NCBI RefSeq assembly: GCF_008634025.1
Contig: NZ_PDCM01000001.1
Coordinates: 4,682,501 to 4,746,500 of the forward strand
DNA: 64,000 bases
Direction: 5' to 3'
From: Streptomyces albofaciens JCM 4342
GTDB taxonomy: Bacteria > Actinomycetota > Actinomycetes > Streptomycetales > Streptomycetaceae
Shown here in pieces: positions 8,742 to 16,802 of the stretch (position 1 is its first letter; each line of letters begins with the position of its first letter). Both the position numbers and the translations under genes were made by a program. The notes under the pieces were generated by a model, which was not told where the DNA came from, did no database searches, and worked only from the letters and a program-made list of their open reading frames with translations.

Positions 8742-8785
8742 TCAACGCGGTCTCGGGCCGGGGCCGTACCCCTCCCACGCTCTTC

Positions 8786-8817
8786 AAGCCGTCGGCCGGT
8801 GCCCCGGCCGACGGCTT
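8786..8817 (+). terminator. Perfect 14-bp hairpin terminator after PLD-like gene
   Basis: Arms AAGCCGTCGGCCGG (8786-8799) and CCGGCCGACGGCTT (8804-8817) pair perfectly around a TGCC loop, 44 bp after the stop codon. There is no U-tract, as is common for Streptomyces terminators. Confidence 0.85.
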
Positions 8818-8914
8818 TCCTCTACTGCGCCCCGGTGCGGCCCAGTGCAACACCCAGGCAGGACGAGGCATTGACCGGGCGGCGGCGGGTCACCTCCGGG
8901 ACCGGCCAACGCAC

Positions 8915-9350
8915 TCAGGTCGTACGGTGGATAAGAAGGACGTGATCGGTGACCTCGGCGGTGAGCCCGCCCGGCCCGGTCGCGATCCGGCGGGGAGCTC
9001 GGCCCGCTCGACCGGCCATACCGCCGAGTCCAGACCGATGCCTTCGGCGACCTCCCGCGGACCCGGGTACCGAAGGTCGGGATCCTGGACCCACGACCAC
9101 GGCGCGGTCGAGCCATGGTCGACGACCAGCAGCCGTCCGCCCGGGCGCAGTGCGTGCGCCGCCGAGCGCAGGACGGTGGCGCGGTCCAGGGTGAAGGGGG
9201 TGTGCAGAGAGTGGGACCTGACACTGTCCCCCGGGCGAGGCGGCCGAGTTCGACGCCTCCCCGCCGCACTGGCCGGGGAGCACCGACGGTGGCGTGGTCG
9301 AGCTGCTCATCCTGTTCGGTCTTCAAGGGGTGCGTGAGCATGTACGTACG
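8915..9350 (-). pseudogene. SAM-dependent methyltransferase relic
   Basis: Reading the minus strand from about 9350, fragments of a class I methyltransferase appear in different frames: LSAHPL/HSLHTPFTLDRATVLRSAA, then ALRPGGRLLVVDHGS (the typical post-motif-I to motif-III region) and DPDLRYPGPREVAEGIG, and a last GGLTAEVTDHVLLIHRTT before the stop at 8915. At least two frame changes are needed and the N-terminal SAM-binding motif is missing. No intact start or ribosome site is visible. Confidence 0.65.
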
Positions 9351-9393
9351 CACCCTCAGCCTGCTCCGCGCGGTCGTCTCAGGGTGACGGGTA

Positions 9394-9487
9394 GGGGCGA
9401 ACCGACGGGAGGTTCCGAGCGGGGCGAACCGACGGGAATCTCCGAGCGGGGAGTGCCGCGGGCGAGGTTCCGAGCGGGGAGCCGCGG
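9394..9487. repeat. 27-bp tandem repeat, three copies
   Basis: Units starting GGGGCGAACCGACGGGA at 9394 and 9421 and a more diverged unit at 9448, each ending TTCCGAGC or CTCCGAGC, followed by a partial copy. The array lies in the 280-bp gap before the nitroreductase, which holds no supportable gene. Confidence 0.85.
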
Positions 9488-9633
9488 GGAGGGGGCCTCA
9501 GTCGTGGTGCTGCCCGATCCCGGAGGAAGGATGGCTCTGAGAAGATCGTGAACAGCCGTGGTCGCTGCGGCCGGCCTTGGGAGGGCCCGGCCGTGACGCC
9601 CATGCACTCAGCCGCACGTACCGAGGACCTGTG

Positions 9634-10185
9634 ATGGACGTACCACCTTCCCCCGCCGTCTCGATGCTGCCGATGCTGACGTCCATGAGGGCGAAGCGGT
9701 GGTTCACCGATACGCCGGTCGCTGACGAGGAGCTGCGCCAGGTGCTGGAGGCCGGGCGCTGGACCGGCTCGGCCCGCAACCGTCAGCCCTGGCGGTTCGT
9801 GGTGGTCCGCAGCCGCGCCGTCCGTCAGCAGCTCGCGAGTCTGGGCGCCTACGCCGGGCACCTCGCCACAGCACCCGTGGTGATCGCGCTGGGCGTCGAA
9901 GAGGACGCAGGGGGAGAGGACGCCCAGTTCGACGCGGGCCGCGCCGCGCAGAACATGATGCTCGCTGCCCACCTCCAGGGCCTCGGCAGCTGCCCGGCCT
10001 CGTTCTTCCCCGCGGCCAACGCCGACCGGGCAAGCCGCATCTGCGGACTGACGCCCCCGTGGCGCGTACGTACCGCGCTGTCCATCGGGCATCCCGCCCC
10101 GCCACCTGCCGGCACGTCCGCGATCCCCACCGGGCGTCTGCCTCTGTCCCAACTCGTCACGGAGATCTCCGAACCGCGTCACTGA
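9634..10185 (+). CDS. Nitroreductase-family protein
   Basis: An FMN-dependent nitroreductase-fold protein of about 183 residues. Visible features are the N-terminal MLTSMRAKRWFTDTPVADEEL (FMN-contact Arg-Ala-Lys-Arg region), GRWTGSARNRQPWRFVVVRS (the family's S-x-x-N-x-Q-P-W motif) and DAGRAAQNMMLAAHLQGLGSC (dimer helix with the ALGLGSC-like turn). The ATG at 9634 was chosen over upstream in-frame codons because GAGG lies about 8 bp before it and the family starts there. The reductive substrate is unknown and the gene is monocistronic. Confidence 0.9.
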   Translation: MDVPPSPAVSMLPMLTSMRAKRWFTDTPVADEELRQVLEAGRWTGSARNRQPWRFVVVRSRAVRQQLASLGAYAGHLATAPVVIALGVEEDAGGEDAQFDAGRAAQNMMLAAHLQGLGSCPASFFPAANADRASRICGLTPPWRVRTALSIGHPAPPPAGTSAIPTGRLPLSQLVTEISEPRH

Positions 10186-10379
10186 CCGGCGTGTGCGTCT
10201 TCGCGGCCGGCATCAGGGAGGCTCGTTCCGGCCACCCCGGGGCTGCTCCGCTTGTACGGTGCCCCCACGCGGCCAGCGGGGGAGTGCGGCGCGGAGGTCA
10301 GCCCCCGATCTGCCGCGCTCCGCACTCGCCGCGCTGGCGCCGGCACTTGATGCCGCCGAGAAGCCCCGGGAAGTATCGG

Positions 10380-10545
10380 CCGGTTGAAACGTCCCGGTGG
10401 GTTGGAATGCCCGGTGGGTTGGAACGACCGGCGGGTCGAAACGTCCCGGCGGGTTAGAACGTCCTGGCGGGTTGGAACGTTCCGGCGGGTTGGACCGTCC
10501 GTAGGGTTGATACATCCCGGCGAGTTGAGACTTCCTGGCTGGTTG
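10380..10545. repeat. 17-18-bp minisatellite, about nine copies
   Basis: Imperfect head-to-tail copies of GTTGGAACGTCCCGGCGG fill 10380-10545 in the 486-bp gap between the nitroreductase and the next gene. Copies drift gradually, with the downstream units the most diverged. There are no spacers between repeats, so it is not a CRISPR array. No reading frame or hairpin explains it. Confidence 0.9.
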
Positions 10546-10671
10546 GGGCGCCCGCCCAAGGCCGGCGCGGACCGTCGGCGCCGTCGTCCGGGACGGGGAG
10601 CGGGCGCGGGCGGGGTGCGCGGGCCTCGTACGGACACTGCTACAGCCGGCCGTCTCGTATCGGTGACCTGA

Positions 10672-10947
10672 TCACGTATGCCCGGCGAGTTGAAGCATCT
10701 GGACCCTTCCGTTGCCTCCTCCGTCGTCGAGAACCAGGAAGGTGGCGCGTGAGCCCTGGCTCAGGCGGATCTGGAACTGATCGCCCTGCAACCTCTTGTA
10801 GTTCGTGTCTCCGGCTCTCGCGGCTGCCTGGGCGGGGTGAAGTCCGTCGTTCTGGATCGCGTTCTGGAAGATGTCGAACTTTTCCTGCTCGGAATTGGTG
10901 AGCTGCCCGACGACTTCCATGCGACTCTTGTCGAACGTCCAGGGCAT
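10672..10947 (-). CDS. Small hypothetical protein with RelE/ParE-like C-terminus
   Basis: A 91-residue protein. Its C-terminal 40 residues, around YKRLQGDQFQIRLSQGSR and ATFLVLDD...VQMLQLAGHT, follow the beta-strand pattern of RelE/ParE-type folds (K-L-x-G-x-x-x-x-I-R-L-S ... V-x-x-V-G-H). The N-terminal half is helical (NSEQEKFDIFQNAIQND). It starts 7 bp after the co-directional 82-residue gene, so the two form an operon. A toxin-antitoxin or partner-protein role is possible but not shown. Confidence 0.7.
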   Translation of the reverse strand: MPWTFDKSRMEVVGQLTNSEQEKFDIFQNAIQNDGLHPAQAAARAGDTNYKRLQGDQFQIRLSQGSRATFLVLDDGGGNGRVQMLQLAGHT

Positions 10948-10954
10948 GGTATGC

Positions 10955-11203
10955 CTATTCCGTCGTTACGGTGATGTCTTCGAGCGTCAGGTTTTTGACT
11001 GCCAGTTCTACGCCGCCGAAGGAGCGCTCGAACTCATTTCGCCCCACCCTGAGGGCGTTGACCTCGGTCGCGGACCCACCGGCTGTCATCTCGAAGTTTC
11101 CGTCGGCCTTGCAGTCGACGATCACCTTGGTCTGCCTGCCGAAGGCCCAGGTGGGGATGTGGGCCTGCACTTCCTGCGGTGCCAGGCGATAAGGACCGGC
11201 CAT
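10955..11203 (-). CDS. Hypothetical 82-residue beta-rich protein
   Basis: No recognized family. The sequence alternates short strands (TKVIVDCKADGNFEMT, GVELAVKNLTLEDITVTTE), suggesting a small beta-sandwich. The ATG at 11203 is supported by GGAGG 8 bp upstream. It is the first gene of a two-gene unit with the RelE-like 10672-10947 gene. Confidence 0.7.
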   Translation of the reverse strand: MAGPYRLAPQEVQAHIPTWAFGRQTKVIVDCKADGNFEMTAGGSATEVNALRVGRNEFERSFGGVELAVKNLTLEDITVTTE

Positions 11204-11434
11204 GGGGAGGACCTCCCGTGATTGTCGAATGTACTTATTCTCATCACCTGTTACCCGGCACGGACGAGGAATCCACGCCAAAGGTCTTGATCCCTGCGGT
11301 GAATCGTTTTCCTCGTACGCGTTCGACTGCATTTCCGTATGGTCCGGTGATTTCCGTATGGTCCAGTGCTGCCGGTCTGGGGCAGGCCTTGGCGCTCGCC
11401 TCACGGACGAATCCAGACCGGAGCGGAAGCTTTC

Positions 11435-11480
11435 GAAACGCCTGTCGCGTATATTCGTGCGACTGGGTGCGGTGCCGCCA
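11435..11480 (+). promoter_or_regulatory. Degenerate third copy of the PhyH/FAD promoter-operator element
   Basis: GAAACGCCTGTCGCGTATAT (11435-11454) matches the FAD-gene site with four mismatches in 20, and the next 26 bases up to GGTGCCGCCA also match the stretch upstream of the FAD gene with about five mismatches. No gene is apparent to its right within the 11204-11627 gap, which I find otherwise empty, so it may be a promoter orphaned by deletion. Confidence 0.5.
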
Positions 11481-11627
11481 ACTGCTGTACCCCGGACGGT
11501 TGGTGGTTGGCGAAGCACGCGACAGGTTCGGTGGCCGGACCTGTACGGGCGAGGCGTTCGGCCGCTCCATGGAGGGCTACACGGGCGGCGGGCTCGTGGG
11601 TCGGCCACCGGGCGGCGGACTCGTGGC

Positions 11628-12299
11628 TCAGGCGCCGGACGTGTGGCGCGCGCCCGGGGGCGGGGAGATCAACGTGATGGCGGCGTCGAGGAGGGTCTGG
11701 ACCCGGGATGCCGTGAACCTCGTGGGCTCGATGGGGAACATCATCATCCAGCCGTCGCCGATGGCGGCGAGCTGGTCGGCGAGCAGGTCGGCGGGGATGT
11801 CGTCGCGAACGGTCCCCTGCGCTTGCCCGGTCGTGAGGAGCGCGGCGAGCGCGTCGCGGTGACGGGCGTAGCGCCGCTCGATGGCGGCGGCGAAGGCCGG
11901 TTCGTACCGTGCGTGGGCCAGCAGCTGGGACATCACGGGCCAGAACTCGGGGTCGTCGGTGGTCCGGGACAGCCACCGTTCCAGGATCGCCCGGATGTCG
12001 GGCCGGGGCCTGCCGGGCGCGAGCATCGCGTCGAAACTGTCGAACCGGCTTTCGGCCAGCGCGGTGACCAGCTCCTCCTTGTTGGCGAAGTAGTACGTCA
12101 CCGCTCCGGTCGTGCAGCCCGCGCGCTGGGCCACCTTGCGCAGTGAGGTGTTGGCGTAGCCCTCCCGCGCGATCACCGAGGCCGCCGCCTTCAACAGCTC
12201 GGCCCGCTTGGCTTCGCGGTCACCCGCCGGGCGGCCACGCCGCGCGGGCGCTCCGGCTGCGCCATCGCTGAGCGGTCGTCGGGTTGCGTTCTCGGGCAT
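11628..12299 (-). CDS. TetR-family repressor, probable local regulator
   Basis: A 223-residue TetR protein. The N-terminal DNA-binding domain is clear: KRAELLKAAASVIAREGYAN, TSLRKVAQRAGCTTGAVTYY and FANKEELVTAL. The C-terminal ligand domain ends ALLTTGQAQGTVRDDIPADLLADQL, resembling BetI/TetR_C_6-type regulators. The ATG at 12299 is preferred over the GTG at 12317 because it begins the coherent basic N-terminus. It diverges from the dioxygenase gene, with a shared operator candidate between them. Confidence 0.9.
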   Translation of the reverse strand: MPENATRRPLSDGAAGAPARRGRPAGDREAKRAELLKAAASVIAREGYANTSLRKVAQRAGCTTGAVTYYFANKEELVTALAESRFDSFDAMLAPGRPRPDIRAILERWLSRTTDDPEFWPVMSQLLAHARYEPAFAAAIERRYARHRDALAALLTTGQAQGTVRDDIPADLLADQLAAIGDGWMMMFPIEPTRFTASRVQTLLDAAITLISPPPGARHTSGA

Positions 12300-12313
12300 C
12301 CCCCGATTCTGCC

Positions 12314-12344
12314 ACACAATTATCGTAACGACTGTTGTGTAAAT
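12314..12344. promoter_or_regulatory. Candidate TetR operator upstream of the dioxygenase
   Basis: GTAACGACTGTTGTGTAAAT (12325-12344) lies 52 bp before the dioxygenase ATG, and ACACAA/TTGTGT arms (from 12314) give outer dyad symmetry. A near-identical 20-mer stands 61 bp before the FAD oxidoreductase ATG at 18137. The same orientation and similar distance suggest a common promoter and repressor site; the TetR next door is the natural candidate. Confidence 0.65.
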
Positions 12345-12396
12345 GCTCGGGGCTCGCTACGGTCCTTCCACCACCTGACATACGGGAGGAACGCTC

Positions 12397-13227
12397 ATGC
12401 AGGAGTCAGTACGGGAAGCCTTCCGCAACGACGGCGCCGTCCTTCTCGAAGGCTGCCTCGACGAGGCGCAGTTGGCGCGCTGCCGCGAGGCGTTCGACTG
12501 GGCCGTCGCTCACCCCGGGCCCAACGCGTCGCGGATGTTCGACGGAACCGAGCAGCAATCGCACGTCGACAACGCCAACCCGCTCGCCAAGCTCCGGCTG
12601 GACGCGCTGGTGTCGTCGCTGCCGTTCGGCCGGCTGTTCGCCGACCTGTGGGGCTCGGAACACGTGTGGTACTTCGCCGAGGAGATATTCCTCAAGGCCG
12701 GTGGCCGAGGGGGCCGCACGGCCTGGCACCAGGACACCGCGTACCTGCCGTGGGCCGGTGAGCACTGGGGCAACGCGTGGATCAGCTTCCAGGCGCTCCC
12801 CGCGGCGAACTCGCTGGAGATCATCCGCGGCTCCCACCGCGGCCCCCAGTACGACGGGACCACCTTCGCCAACCCCGACGACCCGACCGAACCCCTGCAC
12901 GGCGGCGGCGCGCTGCCGCGCCTGCCGGACATCGACGCCGAACTCGCGCGCGACCCCGGCGCCTACGACGTGCTCTCCTGGGCGACCGAACCCGGTGATG
13001 CCGTCGCGCTCCACCCCCGCTCGCTGCACGGCGGCGCGCGCGTCGACGCCGCGTGCCCGGACCGCCACACGCTGGTCCTGCGCTTCTTCGGCGACGACGC
13101 CACGTTCCGGCCCCTCCCTCAGGAGAACAGGCACTTCGCCCGCAACGGCATTCTCTTCGTCGAGGAGATGGCGAAGCTGAACCCGGGAGATCCGTTCCGC
13201 TCGTCGGTCTTCCGGCAACTCCTTTGA
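12397..13227 (+). CDS. PhyH-type Fe(II)/2-oxoglutarate dioxygenase
   Basis: A phytanoyl-CoA dioxygenase-family oxygenase of 276 residues. The iron-binding facial triad is visible: His and Asp in AWHQDTAYLPW, and the distal His in ALHPRSLHGG; the Arg in HTLVLRFFGDD probably binds 2-oxoglutarate. The start is supported by GGGAGG about 7 bp upstream. It is followed about 90 bp later by a RidA-like gene, and its promoter motif is shared with the FAD oxidoreductase gene. Together they look like a degradative module for an amine or hydroxylated substrate; the substrate is unknown. Confidence 0.9.
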   Translation: MQESVREAFRNDGAVLLEGCLDEAQLARCREAFDWAVAHPGPNASRMFDGTEQQSHVDNANPLAKLRLDALVSSLPFGRLFADLWGSEHVWYFAEEIFLKAGGRGGRTAWHQDTAYLPWAGEHWGNAWISFQALPAANSLEIIRGSHRGPQYDGTTFANPDDPTEPLHGGGALPRLPDIDAELARDPGAYDVLSWATEPGDAVALHPRSLHGGARVDAACPDRHTLVLRFFGDDATFRPLPQENRHFARNGILFVEEMAKLNPGDPFRSSVFRQLL

Positions 13228-13319
13228 CAGCGTCTCTTTCTCTGTCAGCTCCTCTGAAAGCTCCCTTGAAAGCTCGTTTGACAGCTCCTCTGACCAGGCA
13301 CGGCCAGGAGGGATGCGAT

Positions 13320-13748
13320 ATGAAGCGTCAATTGATCAACCCGCCCGCGACCGGAGCGCTGTACGAGAGGTTGCACTTCTCGCAGGCGACCCGCGTCGGC
13401 GACATGATCTGGGTGTCGGGCCAGGTCGGTGTCGACCCCACCACCATGTCCCCCGCCGTTGGTATGGACGCCCAGGCCCGGCTCGCCTTCGAGGGCGTAC
13501 GGACCGTCCTCGAAGCCGCGGGAGCGGGCCTGCGCGACATCGTCGAGCTGACCACGTACCACACCGACCTTCGAGGCGATATGCCGGTCTTCAGCCGGGT
13601 CAAGGACGAGTACCTCACCGACCGATATCCGTCGTGGACCGCGGTCGGGGTGTCCCAGCTGGCGCTCCCCGAACTGCTGGTCGAAATTCGCGCGGTCGCG
13701 GTGGCCGGGAGCGGCGACCGCACAGGCATCGTCACCAGTCGAACGTGA
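13320..13748 (+). CDS. RidA/YjgF-family protein
   Basis: A 142-residue Rid-superfamily protein. Landmarks are HFSQATRVGDMIWVSGQVGVDP, the helix FEGVRTVLEAAGAGLRDIVELTTYHTD, and the final strands WTAVGVSQLALPELLVEIRAVAVAG. In classical RidA enamine deaminases an Arg precedes the last strand pair and the end reads VEIEAIA; here PSWTAVGV and VEIRAVA differ, so a non-deaminase Rid subgroup is likely. AGGAGGG lies about 7 bp before the ATG. It follows the dioxygenase on the same strand, consistent with a pathway yielding imine or enamine intermediates from the FAD oxidase. Confidence 0.9.
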   Translation: MKRQLINPPATGALYERLHFSQATRVGDMIWVSGQVGVDPTTMSPAVGMDAQARLAFEGVRTVLEAAGAGLRDIVELTTYHTDLRGDMPVFSRVKDEYLTDRYPSWTAVGVSQLALPELLVEIRAVAVAGSGDRTGIVTSRT

Positions 13749-13836
13749 GCACGTCCGGAGTACGGCGCGATTCTGCGCTCGGAAGGAAAGCCCTGACGGA
13801 GATTTCCTTCCTCTTCGACCACGACCGAGATACGCA

Positions 13837-13880
13837 TCAACCGCGGCCGGGACACGCCTCAACCGCGGCCGGGACACGCC
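13837..13880. repeat. Exact 22-bp direct duplication
   Basis: TCAACCGCGGCCGGGACACG followed by CC occurs twice back to back (13837-13858 and 13859-13880) in the 215-bp gap after the RidA-like gene. No hairpin or gene accounts for it. Confidence 0.9.
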
Positions 13881-13963
13881 CTTAACGCCGCCACTCAGGG
13901 CTCCGGGTACTCGGAACCTTTAACATCAACCAGGTCCTGCCCCTTCAGCGCCGCTGAGCGCCC

Positions 13964-14716
13964 ATGAGTGCCATGAGTGCCCATGCGCCCATCAATGCCC
14001 TTCAGCGCCGTTCCCGTCGTTCTCTGACCGTCCGGAGAGGCTCGTCCGTGCATCGCTGGCTATCCGAAGGGCGCCGATCGGCGGTGAGCCTGGTCATTGC
14101 GGTGTGCACGGCAGTGGTCCTTCCCATGGACAGCGTCGTGCGGATTTCGGCAATGGACGTCGGCGTGTTCGTACTGTTCGCCTATCTGGTCCCTTACCTC
14201 GCGATCACCTTGACCGCTTTCCTGCGCGTCGCTCCGGAGCGGGTCCGCTCGTGGGCACACCGCGAAGCCCGTGGCACGTTCATGCAGCGTTACGTCCTCG
14301 GGACCGCGCCCGGACCAGGGGCGTCGCTCTTCATCGCGGCCGCCGCGCTGGTGGTGGCGGTGGTGTGGCTTCCCGGCCGCCTCGCCACCACATTCTCCGC
14401 CCTTCCTCGTACGCTGATGGCTTTCGCTCTCGTGGTCGTCGCCTGGATCTGCGTGGTCGTGGCCTTCGCGGTCACCTTCCAGGCCGACAATCTCGTGGAG
14501 GACGAGCGAGCGCTCGACTTTCCCGGAGAAGGGACTCCGGCCTGGGCCGACTACGTCTATTTCGCCTTGGCGGCGATGACGACGTTCGGCACCACCGATG
14601 TCAACGTGACGTCACGGGACATGCGCCGGACCGTGGCGGCGAATACGGTCATCGCCTTCGTCTTCAACACCGTCACGGTCGCAAGCCTCGTATCCGCACT
14701 AGAGGCTGTCCCGTAA
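13964..14716 (+). CDS. DUF1345 membrane protein, stop codon supplied by IS end
   Basis: A four- to five-helix inner-membrane protein of the DUF1345 family (function unknown). The family block is clear: [40 protein letters not shown] and [11 protein letters not shown]. The insertion sequence entered at CTAG (14699-14702), so the protein now ends ...SALEAVP using the IS terminus for its last codons and stop. Joining the flanks across the IS gives ...SALGGG and a TAG at 16733-16735, so the native end was only one residue shorter. The protein is probably still functional. The exact start is uncertain; ATG at 13964 or the next one at 13973 are options. Confidence 0.85.
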   Translation: MSAMSAHAPINALQRRSRRSLTVRRGSSVHRWLSEGRRSAVSLVIAVCTAVVLPMDSVVRISAMDVGVFVLFAYLVPYLAITLTAFLRVAPERVRSWAHREARGTFMQRYVLGTAPGPGASLFIAAAALVVAVVWLPGRLATTFSALPRTLMAFALVVVAWICVVVAFAVTFQADNLVEDERALDFPGEGTPAWADYVYFALAAMTTFGTTDVNVTSRDMRRTVAANTVIAFVFNTVTVASLVSALEAVP

Positions 14717-15140
14717 ATCACCAGGGACGTGCAGGTTGAGCTGCTCGTTTGCTTGTCATCCGGTGAGGGTCAGGTTGTGCAGGCGGGCGATGCCGAGCAT
14801 GGCGTGGTGGGCGCCGTGGCCTCTGAGGCGGCAGTCGCGCAGGATCTTCCAGCTCTTCATGTGAGCGAAGGCGTGCTCGACGCGGGCACGGACCTTGCGG
14901 TGGGAGGCGTTGTGCTCTTCCTTCCAGGCGGGCAGTTCTTCGTCCTTGCGCCGGCGGTAGTGCGGGATGGTCAAGCCGGTACCGCGGTAGCCGCCGTCTG
15001 CGATCACCATGGGGGTGGTGCCGACGGCAGCCTTCGCGCCGGAGTCCTCCCAGGCCCGGCAGTCGTTGCGGTTGCCGGGCAGCGGCTTGCCGACGGCGAC
15101 GACCAGGCAGGAGTCGGCGTCGATGACGACCTGATGGTTA

Positions 15141-16286
15141 CTGAGGTTGTCCGGGTGTTGTCGTAAGGGCTGACTTCTGGTGATCGTCGCAGTAGGCCGA
15201 AGTCATGAGGTATCCGCAAGGCGGTGGCCTGACGGCTGAGCGGCGGGCGTTTCGCGAGCGCATCCGGATGGATGCGGCCGCGATGTTCGCCGCCGGGCAG
15301 GCCAGTGATGTGATCGCGAAGCGGCTGCGGGTCAGCGTCCGCTCGGTACAGCGGTGGCGCCGGATCTGGCAGGACACGGGGCGGCAGGGCTTGCGCTCGC
15401 AAGGGCCGGCAGCCCGGCCAGCACTGAGCGAAGCCTTGTTCTCGGTGCTGGAGCAGGAACTGGCCAAGGGGCCGGTGGCGCATGGCTGGCCGGACCAGAC
15501 CTGGACCCTGGCACGGATCCGCACGCTCATCGGACGCCGGTTCCACAAGAGCTTCACCCTCTCGGGTATCGCGAAGATGCTGCGGCGGCACGGCTGGTCC
15601 CATCAGGTGCCGGCCCGGCGGGCGCTGGAGCGCGATGAGGAGGCGGTGGCCGGCTGGGTGAAGGACACGTGGCCCACGGTGGAAGCGGTGCGGCGGCGCT
15701 CGGGGCCTGGCTGTGCTTCGAGGATGAGGCCGGCTTCTCGGTGACGCCGCCCATCCGCCGCACCTGGGCCCAGCGCGGCCACACGCCGCTCATCCGGGTC
15801 CGGGGACGTTCCCAGCGCCGCTTTTCGATCGCCGCTTTGGCCTGCTACCGCCCCGGCCGACGCTCCCGCCTGATCTATAGGCCCAAGCGGCACGGCAACG
15901 TCAAGGAGGCCAGGCGCCGCAGCTTCACCTGGAGCGATTACCGTGACCTGCTCATCGCAGCCCACCAGCAGCTGGGCGGCCCGATCGCCGTCGTCTGGGA
16001 CAACCTGAACGTGCACAAGGACGCCCGACTGCGGGCTTTCATCGACAGCCGAGACTGGATCACCGTTCACTACCTGCCGCCCTACGCTCCCGACCTCAAC
16101 CCCGTCGAAGGCATCTGGTCCCTTCTGCGTCGCAGATGCCAGGCCAATGCCGCCTTCACCGATCCCGACGACCTCATGCAGGCCCTCCGCCGCGGCCTGC
16201 GCCAGCTCCAGCACCGCAGCGACGTCATCGACAGCTGCCTCGCCGCAACAGGACTGCCTTTAACGACAACACCCGGACAACCTCAG
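15141..16286. mobile_element. IS630-family insertion sequence nested in the IS5 element
   Basis: The terminal inverted repeats are excellent: CTGAGGTTGTCCGGGTGTTG from 15141 and its complement ending at 16286, extending further to about 24 bp. TA dinucleotides at 15139-15140 and 16287-16288 flank it, the expected IS630/Tc1-type target duplication. Length is 1146 bp. Confidence 0.93.
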
Positions 16287-16289
16287 TAG
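15205..16289 (+). CDS. IS630-family transposase in two overlapping frames
   Basis: The first frame (15205 to about 15700) encodes the helix-turn-helix part: FAAGQASDVIAKRLRVSVRS and VQRWRRIWQDTG. The second frame (from about 15690 to 16289) encodes the DDE domain: WLCFEDEAGFSVTPP (first Asp), VVWDNLNVHKDAR (second Asp) and YLPPYAPDLNPVEGIW (Glu). A -1 shift in the GC-rich overlap around 15690-15705 joins them. Many actinobacterial IS630 copies have this two-frame arrangement, so it may be programmed frameshifting rather than a mutation. The second frame runs into the right inverted repeat for its last codons. Confidence 0.85.
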
Positions 16290-16802
16290 TGGAGTAACGG
16301 TAGTTCTTGCTGGAGGCGGCCACGGCCCGGTCGCGGGTGGGGACCAGCGTGCCGTCCACGATGAGCACGGTGTTCTTGCGGAACCGCCGCCGGGGTTGGA
16401 GGGCGAGAGCCGGTCCGAGGTGGCCGACGATCCGGTCGGCCGCGGACTTGGAGATGCCGAAGAGCGGGGCGAGTTGGCGCAGGGTGAGGTTGGTGCGCCA
16501 GTACGCGGCCACCAGCAGCACCCGGTCCTCAAGCGGCAACGACCACGGCCGGCCCTTGCGGACCGGATCGGCGCCCTCGCGCCGCAACGCGGTGATCAGC
16601 TTGTTGAACTGCCGTGGGCTCAGCCCGGTGAACGGACCTATCCACGAGGGATCCGACGCCTTGATCACACCAGCCACGGCAAGATCGTCTCACCTCTGAC
16701 CGGCAGTTACGGGACAGCCTCTAGGCGGCGGCTAGCATTCCAGCGGTAACGGTACGGCGTACAGCGTATGGCGTGACAATGTGCGCCCGCGACGGGCCAC
16801 CT

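Larger units (their letters stand above)
14756..16677 (-). pseudogene. IS5-family DDE transposase interrupted by IS630
   Basis: The 5' part runs from the ATG at 16677 to about 16289: a helix-turn-helix region (LTLRQLAPLFGISKSAADRI) and the first catalytic Asp in VLIVDGTLVPTRDR, ending at SSKNYRYST. The 3' part resumes at about 15138 and continues to the stop at 14756, with the second Asp in VIADGGYRGTG and the Glu in RARVEHAFAHMKSWK. Rejoining the halves across the TA target restores one frame of about 255 residues. The gene is therefore intact apart from the insertion. Confidence 0.9.
14703..16720. mobile_element. IS5-family insertion sequence carrying an internal IS630
   Basis: The ends are inverted: AGGCTGTCCCGTAA at 14703 and its complement ending at 16720. 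Both flanks carry the 4-bp target duplication CTAG (14699-14702 and 16721-16724), as expected for the IS5 group. Subtracting the inner element (15141-16286 plus its TA duplication) leaves about 870 bp, a normal IS5 size. The intact duplication and matching ends suggest recent insertion, though the element is now disabled by the inner one. Confidence 0.92.

Noticed and set aside
10380..10545. Possible CRISPR array
   Set aside because: Units of 17-18 bp abut each other without spacers and drift in sequence; no cas genes are present.
15669..15744. The IS630 frame break as proof of a dead transposase
   Set aside because: Two-frame IS630 transposases are common, and the overlap is compatible with programmed -1 frameshifting, so inactivity is not concluded.
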